Source of the DNA: Bradyrhizobium daqingense
GTDB taxonomy: Bacteria; Pseudomonadota; Alphaproteobacteria; Rhizobiales; Xanthobacteraceae
Length of the DNA: 64,000 nt
Assembly (NCBI RefSeq): GCF_021044685.1
Contig: NZ_CP088014.1
Location: 2,838,001 to 2,902,000 of the forward strand
Direction of reading: 5' to 3'
Position 1 is the stretch's first letter, and each line of letters begins with the position of its first letter. The translations under genes were made by a program, and so were the position numbers. This document shows, piece after piece, positions 1 to 11,400 of the stretch. Under the pieces are notes generated by a model that did no database searches, had not been told where the DNA came from, and was given only the letters and a program-made list of their open reading frames with translations.

Positions 1-2524
1 CGCGGTCGGCATGTGCCCCGCGCACCTCGAGCGGCTGGTAGTCACCCCGGATGAAGACGTCGGGAAGCTGGTTGCGAAGCTTGATCAGATGGCGCGTCCA
101 GGCCAGCTTGAGCCGGCCGTCGGGCCAGCTCTGGCTCAGGCCGCTCCAGTCCGGAGCGTCCAAGGATGTCAGCGCCGCATGGCGCGCGGCAAAATCCACG
201 GGGCGACGGTTGTCGGGGTCGACCAGCGACAGGTCCCAGAACTCGGTGCCTTGGTAGAAGTCCGGCACGCCCGGCAGCGTCGCCTTGAGCGTGAGCTGGC
301 CGAGCGAGTTCAACATGCCGAGCAGTGCGACGCGGCGGGCCAGGGTCTGCAGCGCCTCCAGGAATTCCGCGGACTGGGCGGGATCGAGGATCTTGCCGAT
401 GAAGCTGTTGACGCCGTTCTCATACGCTTCATGCGGATTGAGCCAGCTCGTCTCCTCCTTGCCTTCGCGCGCGGCCTTGAGGGCATAGGCCTGGATGCGT
501 TCGACGAACCCAGGATCGACCGGAGCCTGGAGTGGCCAGGCCCCGAGCAGGGTCTGGTAGAGCATGTATTCGAACGTCGCCGACGGTGCGCGGAAATTGC
601 CCTGGTGCGTAAGATGCGGCGCGTTCAGCACCTTCCAGCGCGCCACCGCGCTGGTCCATTCGCCAGGAATTTCGCTCAGCGCCGCGATGCGTGCGCGGGC
701 ATCCTCGCCGCGCTTGGTGTCGTGGGTCGCGGTCGCGGTCATGCCCTGCGGCCATTCCTTGGCACGGACCCGCATGGCCTGGTGGAAGGCGGCAAGGGAC
801 ATGCCGTTGCTTGCGGGATCGCCGCCGACCTCGTTCAGCGCAAGCAGCCGGTGGAATTGATAGAACGCGGTATCCTCCAGCGACTTCGCCATCATCGGAC
901 CGGTGAATTGCTGCACCTTCAGCGCGAAGCGGCGCACCCGCGGTGCGCTGTGCGGCGGCCGACCGGGCTTGAGCAGGTCCATGGTCAGGGCGTCGCGCAG
1001 GAAATCGAAGATGCCTTCATCCGCGGCGAACCATTCGGAGCGGGCGCGTTCGATGGTGTCGTCGATCAGCTTGCGGTCCGGTGCAGTCGGACCGCTATGC
1101 GTCAAATACGTGCGGTAAACCGGGAAATGCAGCACATAAAGCTCGAGCGCCTGCCGCAGGCTGTCGGCGGAGAAATCGCGGGTCGAATAGTGCCCGTTGG
1201 CGATGCGCGCGAGCAGGCGCGTCAGCACGGTGAACTCGCTGGTGAGCAGGGTCTCCAGCACGCGCCGCTTGGCGTCCTTGACGTAAGGCGCGAGCTGCGG
1301 CGGCCGGTTGCTGATCTGTCGCCAGGTCTCGTCCAGCGCGGCCAGGCCGTTGGCGTCGACCAGAACCTGGGTGATGACGTTCATCCACTCATAGCCGGTG
1401 GTGCCCTGGACGCCGGCGAAATGCGGCAGGCGTTCATGCTCGCACAGGATCTTCTCGATCACGGTGTAGAAGGGCTTCGCGTTGCCTTGCGCGTCGCGCA
1501 CCAGGCGGCGCAGCCGCTGGCAATATTGTGCGGGATCACGCAGGCCGTCGATGTGATCCAGGCGTATGCCTTGCAGCCTGCCCTCGACGATCAGCTGCTT
1601 GACCAGCCGGTGGGTGGCGGCAAACGTGCCGGGATCCTCGACGCGCAGGCCGGCGAGCCCGTTGACGTCGAAGAAGCGGCGATAATTGATATCGCTGGAG
1701 GCGAGCCGCCAGTGGCCGAGCTTGTAGTGCTGGCGCTCAAGCAGATGATGCAACGCCAGCGTTTGCGCCGGGCGATCCTTGCCGGCGCGATAGGCGGCAA
1801 GGCCGCGCGCGATGAGATCGGCCGCGCCCGCGATCTCCTTGAGTTCTGACTTGAAGGCGGGAGCTTCCTTGCGGTTGGGCCGGCGCAATCCGGTGTAGCG
1901 CGCGGCGAGCGCGAGCATGCGCTTGCCGGGCTCCGTGTCCGCCGCATCGGCTTCCTTGACGATCATGCGGAGCACCTCGCCGTAACGTTCCGGCGCGATG
2001 GGCAGGCGATGCTCGAAATACCAGGCGGAGAGACTGCCCTCGTCGGGATCGTAGCGCAGCTCGATGTCGCCGCGCTCGAGCGCCTCGCCGTAGGACGAAC
2101 CGAGGATCGGCAGCAGCACGCCGCCGCGGGCGCGGAAGGCCAGTTGATCCCAGTCGATGTCGAAGGAGACCGCATGCGGCGAGGCCTGGCCCCATTCCAG
2201 CACGTCGAGCCACCAGGGATTGTCGGCGAAATGCACCCCGACATGGTTGGGCACGAAATCGATGATGAGACCGAGATCGTTCTTGATCAGTGCCTCGCTC
2301 AGCCGCGCGAAACCGGCCTCGCCGCCGAGCTCGGGATTGAACTGGCCGTGATCGACGGTGTCGTAACCATGCGTCGAGCCCTTGCGCGCCTTCATCACCG
2401 GGGAGGCGTAGAGATGCGTGATCCCGAGCGCCTTCAGGTAAGGAATGACCGCGGCGGCCTTGTCGAAGTCGAAATCCGCCGTGAGCTGGAGCCGATAGGT
2501 CGCGAGCGGAATGGCGGGAGGCAT
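1..2524 (-). CDS. treY: Malto-oligosyltrehalose synthase TreY, 3' end cut by window edge
   Basis: TreY converts the reducing-end alpha-1,4 bond of maltodextrins to an alpha,alpha-1,1 bond, making maltooligosyl-trehalose for TreZ. Translating the minus strand from ATG at 2524 gives MPPAIPLATYRLQL, the usual TreY opening, and the frame stays open to the window edge (about 841 codons). The family usually runs a little over 900 residues, so a short C-terminal part is missing. GH13 motifs are visible: IIDFVPNHVG, then the nucleophile Asp near residue 323 in GIRLDHIDGL, the acid/base Glu in VIEKIL, and TATHDTKRGEDARAR. A strong GGAGG ribosome site sits just upstream. The start is one base after the treZ stop, so this is the last gene of the glg/tre operon seen here. 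Confidence 0.95.
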   Translation of the reverse strand, partial: MPPAIPLATYRLQLTADFDFDKAAAVIPYLKALGITHLYASPVMKARKGSTHGYDTVDHGQFNPELGGEAGFARLSEALIKNDLGLIIDFVPNHVGVHFADNPWWLDVLEWGQASPHAVSFDIDWDQLAFRARGGVLLPILGSSYGEALERGDIELRYDPDEGSLSAWYFEHRLPIAPERYGEVLRMIVKEADAADTEPGKRMLALAARYTGLRRPNRKEAPAFKSELKEIAGAADLIARGLAAYRAGKDRPAQTLALHHLLERQHYKLGHWRLASSDINYRRFFDVNGLAGLRVEDPGTFAATHRLVKQLIVEGRLQGIRLDHIDGLRDPAQYCQRLRRLVRDAQGNAKPFYTVIEKILCEHERLPHFAGVQGTTGYEWMNVITQVLVDANGLAALDETWRQISNRPPQLAPYVKDAKRRVLETLLTSEFTVLTRLLARIANGHYSTRDFSADSLRQALELYVLHFPVYRTYLTHSGPTAPDRKLIDDTIERARSEWFAADEGIFDFLRDALTMDLLKPGRPPHSAPRVRRFALKVQQFTGPMMAKSLEDTAFYQFHRLLALNEVGGDPASNGMSLAAFHQAMRVRAKEWPQGMTATATHDTKRGEDARARIAALSEIPGEWTSAVARWKVLNAPHLTHQGNFRAPSATFEYMLYQTLLGAWPLQAPVDPGFVERIQAYALKAAREGKEETSWLNPHEAYENGVNSFIGKILDPAQSAEFLEALQTLARRVALLGMLNSLGQLTLKATLPGVPDFYQGTEFWDLSLVDPDNRRPVDFAARHAALTSLDAPDWSGLSQSWPDGRLKLAWTRHLIKLRNQLPDVFIRGDYQPLEVRGAHADR

Positions 2525-2525
2525 G

Positions 2526-4280
2526 CTAACCTCCGAGGCGCCAGACCACAGACCAGGGCGGAAGTCGCTCGCCGGCCTCGCCGCCCCAGATCGGCGTGCC
2601 CGCATTGCCGTTGGAATAGGCCACTTCATCGTCCGAGAGATTGGCGATCAGGTGCAGCGCCGCGCCGTCCCCCATGCGCCATTGTGCGGTGAGCAGGCCG
2701 GTATCCGCGGCCTCGGCATCGCCGAACCTTGCGCCTTTCAGTCGCGGCATGATCACCTTGCGGCGGAGCGCGAGCAGCTCTCGCACCAGCGCCAGTCGTT
2801 CGTCCTCTTCTGGCGTGCGGCTGATCCAGTCGAGCACGGCCGATTGCAGCGTTGCCGGATCGAGTGGATCGGGCACCTCGTCACCGTATTTCTCATAGGC
2901 CCAGGCATATTCCTGCTTGCGCCCCTTGCGCACGGCGTCGGCCAGCTCGCCCTGGAAATCGCAGAAGAACGGGAAGGGCGCCTTGGAGCCCCATTCCTCG
3001 CCCTGAAACAGCATCGGCACCATCGGCGCGAGCAGGGTGACCGCGAGCGCGGCCTCGATCTGTTTTGGCGACGCCAGACTTTCGAGCCGGTCGCCGAGCG
3101 GGCGGTTGCCGATTTGGTCATGGTTCTGCAGGAAGTTGACGAAGGTCGCCGGCGGCAGCTCCCCGCTCGACTCGCCGCGCGGCTTCTTGCCCCAGAATTC
3201 CGAGATTTCGCCCTGGTAGACGAAGCCCGAAGCGAGCGCGCGCGCAAGATCCATGCGCGGAGTTTGGTAGTCGGCATAATAGCCGGCGAGCTCGCCGGTC
3301 AGCATCACGTGCCAGACGTGGTGATAATCGTCGTTCCACTGCCCGCGATATTTGCCGTTCGGCGGCTCCTGCGCGGCATCGAGCAGGCTCGCGCGGTTAT
3401 CGCCGTTCTCCAGCACGAGGTGGATGTGGCGGCCCGTGGCCTTGGCGAGCTCGCCGGCGGCGACGCTGAGGTCTTGCAGCATCGATTGCTCGCCGGGGAC
3501 CGCCATGATGTGGTTGGCGGCATCGAGCCTCAGGCCGTCGAAGCGATAGTCGGTGAGCCAGGACAGCGCGTTCTCGACCGCGAAGGCGCGCACCTGCGGA
3601 ACGCGATAATCGATCGCGCTGCCCCAGGGCGTATGCGCGTCGGTGAAGAAGGTCGGCGCATAGCGGCCGAGATAGTTTCCCTCCGGACCGAAATGATTGT
3701 AGACGACGTCGAGGAACACGATGAGCCCGCGCAGATGCGCCTCGTCGATCAGCGCCTTCAGGTCCTCGGGCCGGCCATAGGCGCTGTCGGGCGCATACCA
3801 GAGCACGCCGTCATAACCCCAGCCGCGGCGCCCGGCGAAATCGGCCAGCGGCATCAATTCCAGCGCGGTGATGCCGGTTTCTACGAGATGATCGAGCTTG
3901 TCGATCATGGCGCGGTAAGTGCCTTGCGGCGTGAAGGTGCCGACATGAGTCTCGATCAGCACCGTCTCTTCCCAGGGACGGCCGCGCCAGTCGTGCGCGC
4001 GCCAGACGTAAGCGTCGTGGTCGATCACCTCGCTCGGGCCAAACACGTCCTGCGGCTGAAAGGCTGAGGCTGGGTCGGGCACGTCGATCTCGTCGTCGAT
4101 CCGAAATTTGTATTCGCTCCCGACGGTCAGGCCGGCAATCTCGGCGACGTACCAGCCATCCTGCCGGCGTTGCATCGCGTGCCTTCGCTCGAGCAGGAGA
4201 TCGACACGACGTGCGCCGGGCGCCCACAGCCGGAACGACACGCCGTCCTTGGTCGGCTTCGCTCCGAAGGATGGCCTCAT
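2526..4280 (-). CDS. treZ: Malto-oligosyltrehalose trehalohydrolase TreZ
   Basis: TreZ releases trehalose from the maltooligosyl-trehalose made by TreY. The protein is 584 residues from ATG at 4280; a longer in-frame extension exists, but the ATG overlaps the glgX stop as ATGA, and MRPSFGAKPTKDGVSFRLWA is the normal start of the N-terminal E-set domain. GH13 motifs are intact: DVVYNHFGPEGNYLG near 191, nucleophile D253 in DGLRLDAANH, acid/base E291 in HLVLENGDN, and the third Asp in NFLQNHDQIGNRPLGDRL. The C-terminal beta domain is present. It is translationally coupled to glgX upstream and treY downstream, so TreY and TreZ should be made together and act in the cytoplasm on glycogen-derived chains. 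Confidence 0.97.
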   Translation of the reverse strand: MRPSFGAKPTKDGVSFRLWAPGARRVDLLLERRHAMQRRQDGWYVAEIAGLTVGSEYKFRIDDEIDVPDPASAFQPQDVFGPSEVIDHDAYVWRAHDWRGRPWEETVLIETHVGTFTPQGTYRAMIDKLDHLVETGITALELMPLADFAGRRGWGYDGVLWYAPDSAYGRPEDLKALIDEAHLRGLIVFLDVVYNHFGPEGNYLGRYAPTFFTDAHTPWGSAIDYRVPQVRAFAVENALSWLTDYRFDGLRLDAANHIMAVPGEQSMLQDLSVAAGELAKATGRHIHLVLENGDNRASLLDAAQEPPNGKYRGQWNDDYHHVWHVMLTGELAGYYADYQTPRMDLARALASGFVYQGEISEFWGKKPRGESSGELPPATFVNFLQNHDQIGNRPLGDRLESLASPKQIEAALAVTLLAPMVPMLFQGEEWGSKAPFPFFCDFQGELADAVRKGRKQEYAWAYEKYGDEVPDPLDPATLQSAVLDWISRTPEEDERLALVRELLALRRKVIMPRLKGARFGDAEAADTGLLTAQWRMGDGAALHLIANLSDDEVAYSNGNAGTPIWGGEAGERLPPWSVVWRLGG

Positions 4281-6355
4281 AGCGCACCCGCGAAGGCGAG
4301 CACGGAGCGCGGCGGCGCTTTGCTGTCGCTTCCGGGGAGGAAGTCGATCGAGTTCAGCCTGGCTTCGGTCGTGTTGAGGATTTGCTGCCAACTCTTGTAT
4401 TCGGTCATTTTGGGCAATTTGAATGCGATCTCTTCTGGCGCGGCGTTCAGAACGATAAAGATCGCGGCGCTGCCGGGTTCCATCGGCCCCATCACATAGG
4501 AGAGAAACCGCCCTTCGGGGAATTTCCAGTCGTTCTCCGTCATCTCGTCACCGGCAGGCGTCAGCCACAGCGCGCCGTAGGAAATCCCGTCCTTGGGACG
4601 GCCGTCGAGCCAGCGATGGCTGCGCAGCTGCGAGAAACGGCGGCGGATGTCGCCGAGATGGGCGACGAAATCGACCATGTCGTCGCCTTCCTTGCCGAGA
4701 TTGTCCCAGCCGACCCAGCCGACCTCGTTGTCCTGGCAATAGGCGTTGTTGTTGCCTGATTGCGAATTGCCGACCTCGTCGCCGGCGAGGAGCAGCGGAA
4801 CGCCTTGCGCCAGCATCAGGCAAGCCAGCACGTTCTTGCGAAGCTGCCGGCGCAGGCCGAGGATCTTGGGATCGTCGGTCGGACCTTCGACGCCGCAATT
4901 GTTGCTGTGGTTGTCGTTGGAGCCATCGCGATTGTCCTCGCCATTGGCCTCGTTGTGCTTCTCGTTGTAGCTGAAGAGATCGGCGAGCGTGAAGCCGTCA
5001 TGTACGGTGATGTGGTTGATGCTGGCGCGTGGCCGCCGGCCGTCGTGGTTGAAGAGGTCGGAGGACGCCGTCATGCGGCTGGAGATGTCGCCGATCAGGC
5101 TGCCTTCGCCGCTCCAGTAGCGGCGCATGGCGCTGCGATAGCGGTCATTCCACTCCGACCATTGCGAGGGGAACGCGCCGACCTGGTAGCCGCCGAGCCC
5201 GAGATCCCACGGTTCGGCGACGAGCTTGACGGTCGCCAGCACCGGATCCTGCCGGACCGCGGTCAGGAACGAGATGCCGCGATCAAAACCGTTCGGGCCG
5301 CGCGCCAGCGTGGTGGCGAGGTCGAAGCGGAAGCCGTCGACATGACAGACCTCGACCCAATAGCGCAGCGAATCCATCACCATCTGGAGCACCCGCGGAT
5401 GGGTGAGGTTCACCGACGAGCCGCAGCCGGTGAAGTCGTCGTAATAGCGCGGGTTCTCGCGATTCAGCCAGTAATAGGAGGCGTTGTCGATGCCGCGATA
5501 GCACAGCGTCGGACCAAGGTGGTTGCCCTCGGCGGTGTGGTTGTAGACGACGTCGAGCATCACCTCGATGCCGGCGTCGTGCAGCCGGGCGACCGTGGTG
5601 CGGAACGAATCGAGCGCGTTGTCCTGGGCGTAGCGTAGCTCGGGCGCGAAGAAGGACAGCGTGTTGTAGCCCCAATAATTGGCGAGCTTCTTCTCGACCA
5701 GAATGCGGTCGTCGACGAAGCTGTGGACCGGCAGAAGCTCGACCGTGGTGACGCCGAGCCTCTTCAGATGCTCGATCATCGCCGGCGACGACAGTCCGCC
5801 ATAGGTGCCGCGCAGATTCGGCGGGACGTCGTCCCGCTTCTGCGTCAGGCCCTTGACGTGGGCCTCGTAGATGATGGTGTCTTCCCAGGGGATGTTGGGA
5901 CGGATCTCGCGCCGGCCCCAGTTGAAGGTCTCGTCGACGACGACGGCCTTGGGCATGCCGCGCGCATTGTCGCGCCGGTCGAACGACAGGTCCTCGCGCG
6001 GTGAGCCGGTGCGGTAGGCGAAATGCGCGTCGCTCCACACCAGCCGTCCGGCAAGCCGCTTGGCATAGGGATCGAGCACCAGCTTGTTGGAATTGAAGCG
6101 GTGGCCGTGCTCGGGCTCGTAGGGGCCGTGCACGCGATAGCCGTAGAGTTGGCCGGGCGAGACGTCGTTGAGATAGCCGTGCCAGACGTCCTCGGTCTTC
6201 TCCGGCAGTTCGATGCGCTCGAGCTCACGACGGCCTTGCGTATCGAACAGGCAAAGCTCGACCTTCTGCGCGTTGGCGGTGAACAGCGCGAAATTGGTGC
6301 CGCGTCCGTCCCAGCTTGCGCCGAGGCGTGCGGGCGATCCAGCAGTCAGGCGCAT
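4277..6355 (-). CDS. glgX: Glycogen debranching enzyme GlgX
   Basis: GlgX is an isoamylase-type enzyme that removes short alpha-1,6 branches from phosphorylase-trimmed glycogen and so supplies linear maltodextrins to TreY. The 692-residue length is normal. The N-terminal CBM48-like domain runs from about 8 to 115 (LGASWDGRGTNFALFTANA) and is followed by the catalytic barrel with DVVYNHTAEGNHLG near 268, nucleophile D345 in DGFRFDLATTLAR, acid/base E381 in KLVAEPWDLG and VHDGFTLADLFSYNEKHN. The ATG at 6355 lies three bases after the glgB stop, and the stop overlaps the treZ start. Its place between glgB and treZ fits a pathway running from branched glucan to trehalose. Confidence 0.97.
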   Translation of the reverse strand: MRLTAGSPARLGASWDGRGTNFALFTANAQKVELCLFDTQGRRELERIELPEKTEDVWHGYLNDVSPGQLYGYRVHGPYEPEHGHRFNSNKLVLDPYAKRLAGRLVWSDAHFAYRTGSPREDLSFDRRDNARGMPKAVVVDETFNWGRREIRPNIPWEDTIIYEAHVKGLTQKRDDVPPNLRGTYGGLSSPAMIEHLKRLGVTTVELLPVHSFVDDRILVEKKLANYWGYNTLSFFAPELRYAQDNALDSFRTTVARLHDAGIEVMLDVVYNHTAEGNHLGPTLCYRGIDNASYYWLNRENPRYYDDFTGCGSSVNLTHPRVLQMVMDSLRYWVEVCHVDGFRFDLATTLARGPNGFDRGISFLTAVRQDPVLATVKLVAEPWDLGLGGYQVGAFPSQWSEWNDRYRSAMRRYWSGEGSLIGDISSRMTASSDLFNHDGRRPRASINHITVHDGFTLADLFSYNEKHNEANGEDNRDGSNDNHSNNCGVEGPTDDPKILGLRRQLRKNVLACLMLAQGVPLLLAGDEVGNSQSGNNNAYCQDNEVGWVGWDNLGKEGDDMVDFVAHLGDIRRRFSQLRSHRWLDGRPKDGISYGALWLTPAGDEMTENDWKFPEGRFLSYVMGPMEPGSAAIFIVLNAAPEEIAFKLPKMTEYKSWQQILNTTEARLNSIDFLPGSDSKAPPRSVLAFAGAL

Positions 6356-6358
6356 CGA

Positions 6359-8497
6359 TCAACTTTCCGGAATGAGGAAGATCGCGGCAAGCGGTGGAAT
6401 GGTGAGGCGCAGCTCACCGTCAACCGCGTGAACTTCCCCGATGTTCCCAACGTTGCTGCCGCCGTAATGGGCGGAATCGGAGTTGAGCACTTCCTTCCAC
6501 TTGACGCCGATCGGCACGCGAACGCGATAGTTCTGGTAGACGTTCGGCGAGAAGTTGACGATCACCAGGCACCGCGCGTGCTCGTCGAAGCCCTTGCGCA
6601 GCCACGCGAACACGTTGCGATTGGCATCGTCGGTGATCAGCCATTCGAAGCCGGCTTGGTCGCAATCCATCTGGTGCAGCGCCGGCACCGCACGATAGAG
6701 TCGGTTGAGATCGCGGATCAGCGCCTGGGTGCCGGAATGGTACTTGTATTCGAGCAGGTGCCAATCCAGCGACTGGTCGTGGTTCCATTCGCGGCTCTGC
6801 GCGATCTCGCCGCCCATGAACAACAGCTTCTTGCCTGGGTGTCCGAACATGAAGCTGTAATAGGCGCGCAGATTGGCAAAGCGTTGCCACTCGTCGCCGG
6901 GCATGCGGCCGAGGATCGAGCGTTTGCCGTGCACGACCTCGTCATGCGACAGCGGCAGGATGAAGTTCTCCGAGAAGGCGTAGTGCAGGCCGAACAGGAT
7001 GTCGCCGTGGTGATGCTTGCGGTGAATCGGATCCTTGCTGATGTAATTCAGCGTGTCGTGCATCCAGCCCATGTTCCACTTGTAGCCGAAGCCGAGCCCG
7101 CCGAACTCGACCGGGCGCGAGACCTGCGGCCAGGCGGTGGACTCCTCCGCGGCCGTGGTCGCTTGCGGGAAGCGGGCAAACAGCTCGGTGTTGAAGCGAC
7201 GCAGGAAGTTGATGGCCTCGATGTTCTCGCGGCCGCCATACTGGTTCGGAACCCAGGCGCCTGGCGGGCGGCTGTAGTCGAGGTAGAGCATCGACGCGAC
7301 CGCATCGACGCGCAGCCCGTCGATCGCGTAGCGCTCGAGCCAGAACAGCGCGTTCGACACCAGGAAGTTCGTCACTTCGGTGCGGCCGTAATTGTAGATC
7401 AGCGTACCCCAGTCGAGGTGGCGGCCCTGGAGCGGGTTGGCGTGCTCGTAGAGCGCGGTGCCGTCGAAATGGCCAAGGCCATGCGGATCGTCCGGGAAAT
7501 GGCCGGGCACCCAGTCGAGCAGCACGCCGATGCCCTCGCGATGGCAGGCATCGACCAGCGCCGCAAAATCCTCGGGGCTTCCGAAGCGGCTGGTCGGCGC
7601 ATAGAGGCCGGTCGGCTGATAGCCCCAGGAGCCGTCGAAGGGATGCTCGCTCACGGGCAGGAATTCGAGATGGGTGAAGCCCATGTCGCGGGCGTAGGCC
7701 GGCAGCTGCTCGGCCAGCTCGCGATAGGTCAGCCATTCGTTGTCGTTCTTCCGCCGCCACGAACCGAGATGGACCTCGTAGATCGACATCGGCGCGGACA
7801 GCGCGTTGATGCCGTCCGGCGCCGGCCGCGGCCGCGGCAGACGCGTCTCGTCGAGCACGATCGACGCGGTCTTCGGCCGCACCTCGCTCGCAAAGGCCAT
7901 CGGATCAGATTTCAGCGGCAGCAGATGGCCGTGCGGGCCGATGATCTCGAACTTGTAGTGATCGCCGACCTTTGCGTGCGGGATGAACAGCTCCCAATAG
8001 CCGTTGCCGCGCACCCGCATGGGATGGCGTCGCCCGTCCCAGAAATTGAAATCGCCGACCACGGAGACGCGCCGCGCATTCGGCGCCAGCACCACGAAGG
8101 CGATGCCGTCGACGCCTTCGAGCCGCATCGGATGCGCCCCGAGCTTGTCGTAGAGGCGCTGATCGGTGCCTTCGCCGAGCAAATAGAGATCGAAGTCGGT
8201 CAGGATCGGTGGAAAGCGGTAGGCGTCCTCGAACTCGACGACGTTGCCGCCGAATTTGGCGCGCAGCTGATAATGCTTCGAGCCATTGGGCAGAGCCCCG
8301 ATGAACAGGCCGGAATCGTGCACCCGGTCGAGCGGGGCGACCTCGCCGTGCTCGCCGACCGCCTCGACATTGGTGGCTTCTGGGAGAAAAGCGCGCACGA
8401 CGCTTTTGCCGCCTTCGGGATGCAGACCGAGATAGTGGAAGGGGTCGGAGTGGCGGCCCTCGATGATCGCGTAGGCTTCGGCGGGCAATTTAGGCAT
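6359..8497 (-). CDS. glgB: 1,4-alpha-glucan branching enzyme GlgB
   Basis: GlgB forms alpha-1,6 branches by moving segments of alpha-1,4 glucan. I chose ATG at 8497 ([20 protein letters not shown], 712 residues) because a GGGAG ribosome site lies 8 bases upstream; an in-frame GTG at 8515 would put that site inside the gene. Two N-terminal CBM48-like modules precede the barrel (family signature [10 protein letters not shown] near the start, [16 protein letters not shown] near 150). Catalytic segments are intact: [18 protein letters not shown] holds the nucleophile, AEESTAWP the acid/base, [12 protein letters not shown] the third acid. The start overlaps the end of treS by 8 bases. No glgA or glgC is in the window, so the linear glucan must be made elsewhere or by another route. 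Confidence 0.97.
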   Translation of the reverse strand: MPKLPAEAYAIIEGRHSDPFHYLGLHPEGGKSVVRAFLPEATNVEAVGEHGEVAPLDRVHDSGLFIGALPNGSKHYQLRAKFGGNVVEFEDAYRFPPILTDFDLYLLGEGTDQRLYDKLGAHPMRLEGVDGIAFVVLAPNARRVSVVGDFNFWDGRRHPMRVRGNGYWELFIPHAKVGDHYKFEIIGPHGHLLPLKSDPMAFASEVRPKTASIVLDETRLPRPRPAPDGINALSAPMSIYEVHLGSWRRKNDNEWLTYRELAEQLPAYARDMGFTHLEFLPVSEHPFDGSWGYQPTGLYAPTSRFGSPEDFAALVDACHREGIGVLLDWVPGHFPDDPHGLGHFDGTALYEHANPLQGRHLDWGTLIYNYGRTEVTNFLVSNALFWLERYAIDGLRVDAVASMLYLDYSRPPGAWVPNQYGGRENIEAINFLRRFNTELFARFPQATTAAEESTAWPQVSRPVEFGGLGFGYKWNMGWMHDTLNYISKDPIHRKHHHGDILFGLHYAFSENFILPLSHDEVVHGKRSILGRMPGDEWQRFANLRAYYSFMFGHPGKKLLFMGGEIAQSREWNHDQSLDWHLLEYKYHSGTQALIRDLNRLYRAVPALHQMDCDQAGFEWLITDDANRNVFAWLRKGFDEHARCLVIVNFSPNVYQNYRVRVPIGVKWKEVLNSDSAHYGGSNVGNIGEVHAVDGELRLTIPPLAAIFLIPES

Positions 8498-11400
8498 GGG
8501 CTTCGCTCCCGGCACTGGACAGAATGCGAAGCAGTCCGGTCAGCGGCGCGTGCAGCCCCTCAGGCCGGTAGGACAGCTCGTACTCTACGTCGTTGAACGC
8601 TTGATCAATCAGGAAGAACCTCAACAGGCCTTCCGCGGATTGCGAATCGTCCGGCCACAGCTGTCGGTCGGTCATGGCTTCGCGATAGGCGGACAGGAAG
8701 GTCGAGGTCGCGCGCTCGCGCCATTCGTCGAGCGCGGCAACGAGCCGGCCCTGCTCGTCGGATGCGCCGGTGAGTGCACGACGGAGCGCCGCATTGACCG
8801 AAGCATCGATCGAGTGAATCAGGCCGGCGACGTCGCGCGCGGCCGGCGCCTTGCGCCGTTTGTCGGCCAGCGGCACATGCGGATTGCCGTCGAAGTCGAT
8901 GATGAAGATATCATCCTTCACGATCAGAGTTTGCCCGAGCCGGAAGTCGCCATGATGACGGATGTTCAACCCACCGATACCGGAAGGCAATAGCGCATTC
9001 AGGTGGCCGGACAAGGCGGCGCGGGCTTCCATGAGCTGGTCGATCAGGGGCCGGTCCGTCTCCCGCAGGCCGTCGCGGCTGTCGGCCAGTCGCTCGAAGA
9101 TCCGCTCGGCGCGCGCCTTGAGGTCGGACACGAGGTGCTTGACGTAGGTCGATCCGATCGGCTCCGGCGCGAGATCGTCCGGCTTTGCCGCGGTCAGCGC
9201 GACATGCAGCTCGCCGAGCCGCCGGCCGATCTGCGCTATGAAGTGCAGGTATGGTGCCTGCTCCTGGGTCTCGCGCAGCGTTTCGCCCGCCGGCAGGACG
9301 CGCTGCTCGTCGATATAGCGGTCGAGATAGCCCGTCGTCACCGTCCAGCCGTCGCCCTGGTTCTCGACATAGGCATGCAGCACGCCGAGCGCGCTGCGTT
9401 GCTCGCCCTCGACCAGCTCGACGCTGCCCAGCAGCGCCGGCGTATTGGCAAAGCGGGCAACTTCCGTGAGATAGTGGCCGATCTCGATCTCGGGACTGAT
9501 GCCGCTTTCGAGCCGACGATAGATCTTGGCAACGTACTGATTGTCGACCAGCGCGGTGCTGTTCGACTGCTCGATCGCCCGGATGCGTTGGGGTTCCTTG
9601 ACGAGGTAGTCGGCGAAGCGGCTCGTCGCCTTGAATTCCAGCCGCAGATTGTTCTCTTCCACCGCCAGGTTCTGCGACAAGTTGCGCAGGAACAGGCCGA
9701 TGAAGATCTGCTCGGTCGCGACATCGAGCAGCGTGCCTTCGCGCGCACCCTGACGCACGGCGGCGAGCGCCTTCGGATTGAAGCGTTCGCGATCGAAGCG
9801 TACCCACTCGATCTGCAGCGGCATCACGTAACGTGTCGCCCGGTCACCCTGCCTGGTCTCGAAGAATGCGATCCAGGGCCGATTGTCGCCGATGTCGCAG
9901 AACGGCACCGCCGAGGTCAGCGCGGTCTTGATGTGCTTGGGATTGTGCTCGGGATACCACCGTGTCCGCGACAGGAATCCCGGCAGCACGTCGCGCTCGA
10001 ACACGCCGCGCTCGCGGGCGAGCGAGACCCAGTTCGAATTCACCGGCACCACCAGCGTTTCGAACTCCGGCACGGCGCGCGGAATCACCGGCTCGGACTT
10101 GTCGCGCTCCTGCAGCTGGAACCAGTAGAAGCCGTAGGGCCCCAGCGTGATCATGTAGGGCAGCTCGCCGATCGGCGGGAAGCGGGTGCGGCCGAGCATT
10201 TCCTGCGGGATGCGGTCCTTCCACGGCGACAGATCGAGCTCGGTTGCCTGCGCGGCGCGCGACAGATTGGCGACGCAGAGGATCACCTCGTCCCGATATT
10301 GCCGGACATAGGCCAGCACGGCGCGGTTGGCCGGGCGGATGAAGGTCATGGTGCCGCGGCCAAAGGCGAGCGTCGATTTGCGCACCGCGATCAGCCGCTT
10401 GGTGGCGCTGAGCAGCGAGGACAGGCTGCGCGACTGCGCCTCCACGTTCACCGACTCGTAGCCGTAGACCGGGTCCATGATCAGCGGCGCGTAGAGCCGG
10501 GCCGGGTCGCAGCGCGAGAAGCCGCCGTTGCGGTCCGGACTCCACTGCATCGGCGTGCGCACGCCGTTGCGGTCGCCGAGATAGATGTTGTCGCCCATCC
10601 CGATCTCGTCGCCGTAATAGATGATCGGCGTGCCGGGAAATGACAGCAGCAGCGAGTTCATCAGCTCGATCTTGCGCCGGTCGTTGTCCATCAGCGGCGC
10701 GAGGCGTCGGCGGATGCCGACATTGATGCGCGCGCGGGGGTCGTTGGCGTAGGTGGTCCAGAGATAGTCGCGCTCGACGTCGGTGACCATTTCCAGCGTG
10801 AGCTCGTCATGGTTGCGCAGGAACAGCGCCCATTGGCAGCTCGCCGGAATGTCCGGGGTCTGGCGCAGGATGTCGGTGATCGGGAAGCGATCCTCCTGCG
10901 CGATCGCCATGTAGATGCGCGGCATCAGCGGGAAATGATAGGCCATGTGGCACTCGTCGCCACGGCCGAAATATTCCTGCACGTCCTCCGGCCATTGATT
11001 GGCCTCGGCCAGCAGCAGCTTTCCCTTGGAATAGGCGTCGAGCTCCTGGCGCAGCCGCTTGATGATCGCGTGCGTCTCGGGCAGGTTCTCGTTCGAGGTG
11101 CCCTCGCGCTCGCACAGATAGGGAATGGCGTCGAGACGGAAGCCGTCGACGCCGGCATCCAGCCAGCGCTTCATCACCTGGATGATGGCGCTCACCACGC
11201 GCGGATTGTCGAAGTTCAGATCCGGCTGGTGCGAGAAGAAGCGGTGCCAGTAGAAGGCGCCGGCCTCGGGATCCCACGTCCAGTTCGACTTCTCCGTGTC
11301 GGTGAAGATGATGCGCGTGCCTTGGTATTTCTGGTCGGTATCGCTCCAGACGTACCAGTTGCGGGCGCTCGAGCCCGGATGACTGCGACGCGCGCGCTTG

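Noticed and set aside
11..1849. 612-codon open frame on the plus strand
   Set aside because: It is the antisense of treY, which reads through with all GH13 motifs from ATG at 2524.
6023..8596. 857-codon open frame on the plus strand
   Set aside because: It lies opposite glgB and the end of glgX, whose GH13 motifs are intact. Long antisense frames are expected at this GC content, and the translation shows no family motif.
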